Shown: in pieces, positions 5,281-5,454 of the stretch | Position numbering within the stretch: the stretch's first letter is position 1 | Layout: every line of letters begins with the position of its first letter | From: Hyphomicrobiales bacterium | GTDB taxonomy: Bacteria; Pseudomonadota; Alphaproteobacteria; Rhizobiales; Rhizobiaceae | Reading direction: 5' to 3' | NCBI GenBank assembly: GCA_015654965.1 | Contig: JAATGD010000094.1 | Location: 1 to 5,454, forward strand | Length of the DNA: 5,454 nucleotides | Notes under the pieces: generated by a model | Seen by the model: only the letters and a program-made list of their open reading frames with translations | What the model was told of the DNA's origin: nothing | The model's database searches: none | Translations under genes and position numbers: made by a program

Positions 5281-5454
5281 ATGAACCTGACTGTTTTCAT
5301 CACTGGCTTGACAATGGGGCTGTCACTCATTGTCGCGATTGGTGCCCAGAATGCCTTTGTTTTGCGTCAGGGCTTGCGGCATGAGCATGTCCTAGCCGTG
5401 GTTCTGGTCTGTGCCCTGTCCGATGCCGTGCTGATTGCTCTGGGTGTTACGAGC
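5281..5454 (+). CDS. LysE/ArgO-family amino acid exporter, N-terminal part
   Basis: Only the first 58 codons lie in the window; the gene runs off the right edge. The product begins with a hydrophobic segment (about 4-22) followed by GAQNAFVLRQGL (21-32). This is the family motif around the first transmembrane helix of LysE, ArgO and relatives. A second hydrophobic stretch follows (about 38-57). These inner-membrane proteins of about 200 residues export lysine or arginine, probably driven by the proton gradient. The divergent ArgP/LysG-type regulator strongly supports that role. Start choice is uncertain. The ATG at 5281 fits family N-termini best, but in-frame ATGs at 5251 and 5275 would add ten or two residues. 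None has a strong Shine-Dalgarno sequence. Confidence 0.88.
   Translation, partial: MNLTVFITGLTMGLSLIVAIGAQNAFVLRQGLRHEHVLAVVLVCALSDAVLIALGVTS

Noticed and set aside
1..5454. CRISPR arrays, insertion sequences, tRNA genes, phage or toxin-antitoxin modules
   Set aside because: I found no regularly spaced repeats, transposase frames, tRNA-like folds or recognisable defence genes anywhere in the window.

Overview
The window looks like part of a Brucellaceae genome (Brucella or Ochrobactrum) or a close Hyphomicrobiales relative. The grounds are a compact minCDE cluster with an alphaproteobacterial CtrA box in front of minC, CcrM-type GANTC sites nearby, codon use rich in G/C at third positions, and an SbmA/BacA-type ABC exporter alongside. 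This assignment rests on recognised protein families and motifs, not on a database search.

Layout, left to right. (1) Positions 2-1413: the 3' part of a fused permease/ATPase of the SbmA/BacA-like ABC family. It is split by an apparent one-base deletion near 518-522, so the permease end and the ATPase sit in different frames. (2) Positions 1414-1988: about 575 bases with no convincing gene. It holds several perfect inverted repeats, including an 11-bp stem whose loop is a G-quadruplex motif, an AT-rich stretch, and the minC control region with a perfect CtrA site. (3) minC, minD and minE in order. An intrinsic terminator-like hairpin lies between minC and minD, and minD and minE overlap by ATGA. 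(4) A 56-codon gene of unknown function follows minE. Its Shine-Dalgarno sequence lies in a small hairpin loop, and the cluster ends in a strong terminator that overlaps its stop codon. (5) On the minus strand are a doubtful 33-codon membrane peptide and an ArgP/LysG-type LysR regulator. (6) At the right edge, divergent from the regulator, is the start of a LysE/ArgO-type basic amino acid exporter. The two share a compact intergenic region with overlapping -10 elements and a 12-bp palindrome.

How the genes work together. MinC, MinD and MinE place the division septum: MinD on the membrane recruits the FtsZ inhibitor MinC, and MinE drives MinD off. CtrA control of minC would tie this to the cell cycle, which agrees with what I recall for Brucella abortus. 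The regulator/exporter pair is the classic arrangement in which excess lysine or arginine, sensed by ArgP/LysG, switches on its own efflux pump. I see no undescribed defence or mobile system here. The most interesting points are the frameshift, the hairpin with a G-quadruplex loop, the minC promoter layout, the minC/minD terminator and the small gene after minE.
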